Source: Clostridiales bacterium (GTDB lineage: Bacteria; Bacillota; Clostridia; Oscillospirales; Oscillospiraceae). From it: 15,692 nucleotides of DNA. The first letter of the stretch is position 1. Each line of letters starts with the position of its first letter. The stretch spans positions 1-15,692 of the forward strand of contig JAHAEW010000079.1 of NCBI GenBank assembly GCA_018374635.1, in the 5' to 3' direction. The position numbers and the translations under genes were made by a program. Shown here one piece after another: positions 13,794-15,692 of this stretch. The notes beneath the pieces are model-generated. The model saw only the letters and a list, made by a program, of their open reading frames with translations, was not told where the DNA came from and made no database searches.

Positions 13794-14329
13794 TTGAGTT
13801 CCTCCAGAAGTCCGGCGGCAAAGGTTTTGTGCCCCTGCTCCGTAAAGTGGACGCCGTCATAGGCCAAGGGGATGTCCCAGTTTCCGGAATCGGCAAAACG
13901 AATACCCATTCGTTCCGCAAGGGTCTGACAGAGTCGGGCAAAGGTGCGGGAGTCATCAATGAGCTTCGCACTGGGCACCCATGCTCCCAGAGTAACTGGC
14001 GGTGGTGCGATCAGCAAAATCTTGTTTTGATCCAGGGAGAGTCCTGAGAGAAATCGCTCCAATCTCTCAGCGGACTTCTCAGGACTTCGTCCCTGGAGTA
14101 AATCATTGGTCCCAAGCATGACAATCAGCAGATCTGTGTCAGTAGGGAAGGCGGGAGCCGCAGACGGGATCTCCCGGCCATTCTGGCCCATGTTGGAGAT
14201 TATCCATCCGGTCGCCGTAGCCAGGATGTCCACCCACCGGCTGTCCGCGTCATAGCGGTCGCCCAGATAGGAGCGTGGATCGTAGCCGTAGGTGTTGGAG
14301 TCACCGAAACAGATGACGTTCATTCTCAT
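13751..14329 (-). CDS. GDSL/SGNH-family hydrolase, 192 aa
   Basis: This is a predicted esterase of the SGNH fold with all blocks visible: FGDSNTYGY at 8-16 (Ser11 nucleophile), MGQNGREI at 47-54 (block II), MLGTNDLL at 71-78 (GxND block III), and AYDGVHFTEQGH at 156-167 (Asp158, His161). The expected family end is near LLEELKW (174-180); the last 12 residues, rich in aromatic residues and cysteine, are translated from sequence shared with the rhodanese start. Two ATGs (14329 and 14323) are possible after AAGGA; the first is slightly better spaced. It is not closely similar to the SGNH protein at 478-1050. Confidence 0.9.
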   Translation of the reverse strand: MRMNVICFGDSNTYGYDPRSYLGDRYDADSRWVDILATATGWIISNMGQNGREIPSAAPAFPTDTDLLIVMLGTNDLLQGRSPEKSAERLERFLSGLSLDQNKILLIAPPPVTLGAWVPSAKLIDDSRTFARLCQTLAERMGIRFADSGNWDIPLAYDGVHFTEQGHKTFAAGLLEELKWNEFCLYSYLFCC

Positions 14330-14369
14330 TCATTTCCTTCTTATGTACAGGAATATTGGATTTTTCACT

Positions 14370-15692
14370 CTAATAGGTTTCTAAATACACCTTTTTTCGC
14401 GCCTTCACTATTTGTACTTTTTTGCCTAACTCAAGGTTTAGTTCGGCATTATCATTTTTGAGAATCACTTCTTGATCGGTTTTTAACAGTATAGGCAAAC
14501 CCAATGATTCAAGTATTCGATTTAGTTCAGATACATCTATAATCCAACACCAGTCCTTGCGATTATTTTTGCCCGGAATTGGCACGCTACGAAATGACAG
14601 ATACTCACCAGTTTCTTTTTTGTTAAACAGAACAGGAAGTGAAGTGTCTTCCTGACGAATCAAATTGATTGTCTGAAACGGCTTTCTTCCACGGTACTCC
14701 AAGTACAATTTATATAAATAGAAAACATAGTCGTGGGTCAGTCGACAAACACGTCTTAGGTCAAAAGATACCGTTTCAGATGTTTTGTCAAAATCTTTAA
14801 AAGAAAGCAGGCGCGGAGAATATTCCTCTGCTATTACAGTTTCAAATGCGTCTTCTGCATGTATCCTTAATGTTTTGACTGAATTAAAAAAATGCTGCAA
14901 TTTAGAATAGTATGTAGTCATATAGTTCGGTATCAGTTGCTCCTGGTCCAGACCGAGGGGCGCAGAAAGAGAGATTCTACATTGTCCGTCCGAATTAAAG
15001 GAACAGAGATTTAAAACTTCGTTTGCTATATATTGACGGCTCTGATACTCAACTTGAAGCACTTCGCATTCTGCGTCAATGGTTTTTCTAAAACTATAAA
15101 TTGATGCACTTCTCAAGTCATTAGCCCACTTGTCAAATTCTGTTTGGTGACGTACTTTTGCAGGCAAGAGTTCTGCTAAAGCATTTTTAGGCGTACGCGT
15201 AATACTTCGTGCCATGTCACAATCTTGCCCAATCAGTACGAACCACTCGCCTTTGCTGTTTGTAAAAACATCGCCAGCTGCTACGGGCAAAAAGTAGTCA
15301 TTAATCGTATAGTCAAAAGCCTCCAATGTGTTTAGCTTTTGAAGATCTGTGTCCGACAATTCTTCAGTATCCTCTAAACTGTTGATGACTCTCGACAAAC
15401 GAATCATTCTTTTTATTGTATTAGCGTCTTCACGAGGGGTGGTTGCTAATAGTCTAATCCAATCATTAATGATTTCGTATTCTGAGGCTCCTTCTGTTCG
15501 GGCTTTTTGTGCAAGAAAAAATGCAATTCCCTTATTCTTAAGGGCTTTATCAAAAGCAGTACTCATACTCACAAGAGTTTCATTTTTAAGTTCGGGTCGA
15601 TTGTAAAATGAAGTTGGACACCTAAGAAAAAATCCATAGTGATTTTCCCCACATGGTAGAATGAAGTTTGCACACAACTTCTTCCAAGGGAG
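14370..15692 (-). CDS. Unrecognised protein, 5' partial, at least 440 residues
   Basis: The frame has no stop up to the window edge, so its beginning lies outside; an internal TTG at 15677 has no clear ribosome site. I cannot name the family. Visible features are a helical N-terminal part (AFDKALKNKGIAFFLAQKAR), then GDVFTNSKGEWFVLIGQDCD, where the phrase VLIGQDCDMAR resembles a 'QDCD' motif I recall from uncharacterised proteins in accessory loci, and a basic C-terminal tail ending KARKKVYLETY. No membrane segment is seen. It is clearly AT-richer than the genes to its left, suggesting separate acquisition. A defence-associated role is only a guess. Confidence 0.7.
   Translation of the reverse strand, partial: LPWKKLCANFILPCGENHYGFFLRCPTSFYNRPELKNETLVSMSTAFDKALKNKGIAFFLAQKARTEGASEYEIINDWIRLLATTPREDANTIKRMIRLSRVINSLEDTEELSDTDLQKLNTLEAFDYTINDYFLPVAAGDVFTNSKGEWFVLIGQDCDMARSITRTPKNALAELLPAKVRHQTEFDKWANDLRSASIYSFRKTIDAECEVLQVEYQSRQYIANEVLNLCSFNSDGQCRISLSAPLGLDQEQLIPNYMTTYYSKLQHFFNSVKTLRIHAEDAFETVIAEEYSPRLLSFKDFDKTSETVSFDLRRVCRLTHDYVFYLYKLYLEYRGRKPFQTINLIRQEDTSLPVLFNKKETGEYLSFRSVPIPGKNNRKDWCWIIDVSELNRILESLGLPILLKTDQEVILKNDNAELNLELGKKVQIVKARKKVYLETY

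Noticed and set aside
478..14329. The SGNH hydrolases on both sides of the element as duplicated target genes
   Set aside because: The two proteins differ in length, block III (LQEMS versus GTND) and overall sequence, so they are separate family members, not copies made by insertion.

Overview
The window looks like accessory DNA from a GC-rich, Gram-positive gut Clostridia genome of the Oscillospiraceae type (Flavonifractor or Lawsonibacter-like). This is an inference from strong AGGAGG-type ribosome sites, GC-rich codon use, and gene families typical of clostridial mobile elements (DUF6809, DUF6076, MobP3 relaxase, tandem tyrosine integrases). No rRNA, tRNA or CRISPR array was seen.

Left part (1-4200). 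The window opens with what looks like the last 39 codons of a large serine recombinase, whose stop lies inside a perfect terminator hairpin; this suggests that another integrated element ends here. A 355-base gap with a good promoter leads into an SGNH hydrolase coupled to a membrane-anchored alpha/beta hydrolase. Next comes a two-gene unit in which both proteins carry a complete-looking GIY-YIG nuclease domain; one has an unknown N-terminal region and the other has a DUF6508-like N-terminus. A convergent two-helix membrane protein follows, separated from them by a bidirectional terminator.

Middle part (4275-13346). This is an integrative and mobilizable element, mostly on the minus strand. 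Read from its promoter side (right to left) it encodes a small excisionase-like HTH protein, a winged-HTH protein and an unknown protein; then a 350-base hairpin-rich gap that is the best oriT candidate; then a ribbon-helix-helix relaxosome protein, a MobP3-type relaxase with Sel1-like repeats, a Phd/RelE toxin-antitoxin pair, DUF6809, and two overlapping tyrosine integrases. The second integrase has a long C-terminal extension that appears to duplicate its N-terminal arm-binding domain. On the plus strand, a zinc-motif DUF6076 protein is transcribed away from the excisionase operon. The two share a 505-base control region holding a plus-strand terminator and a mutually exclusive hairpin pair that could hide or expose the excisionase ribosome site. 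No conjugation (type IV secretion) genes are present, so the element would need a helper to transfer. Clear att repeats were not found.

Right part (13416-15692). A GDSL hydrolase and a rhodanese lipoprotein overlap by 43 bases. They are followed by an AT-richer, unrecognised gene that runs off the window edge.

The most promising candidates for something new are the paired GIY-YIG genes, the RNA-switch-like excisionase leader, and the integrase with a second arm-binding domain.
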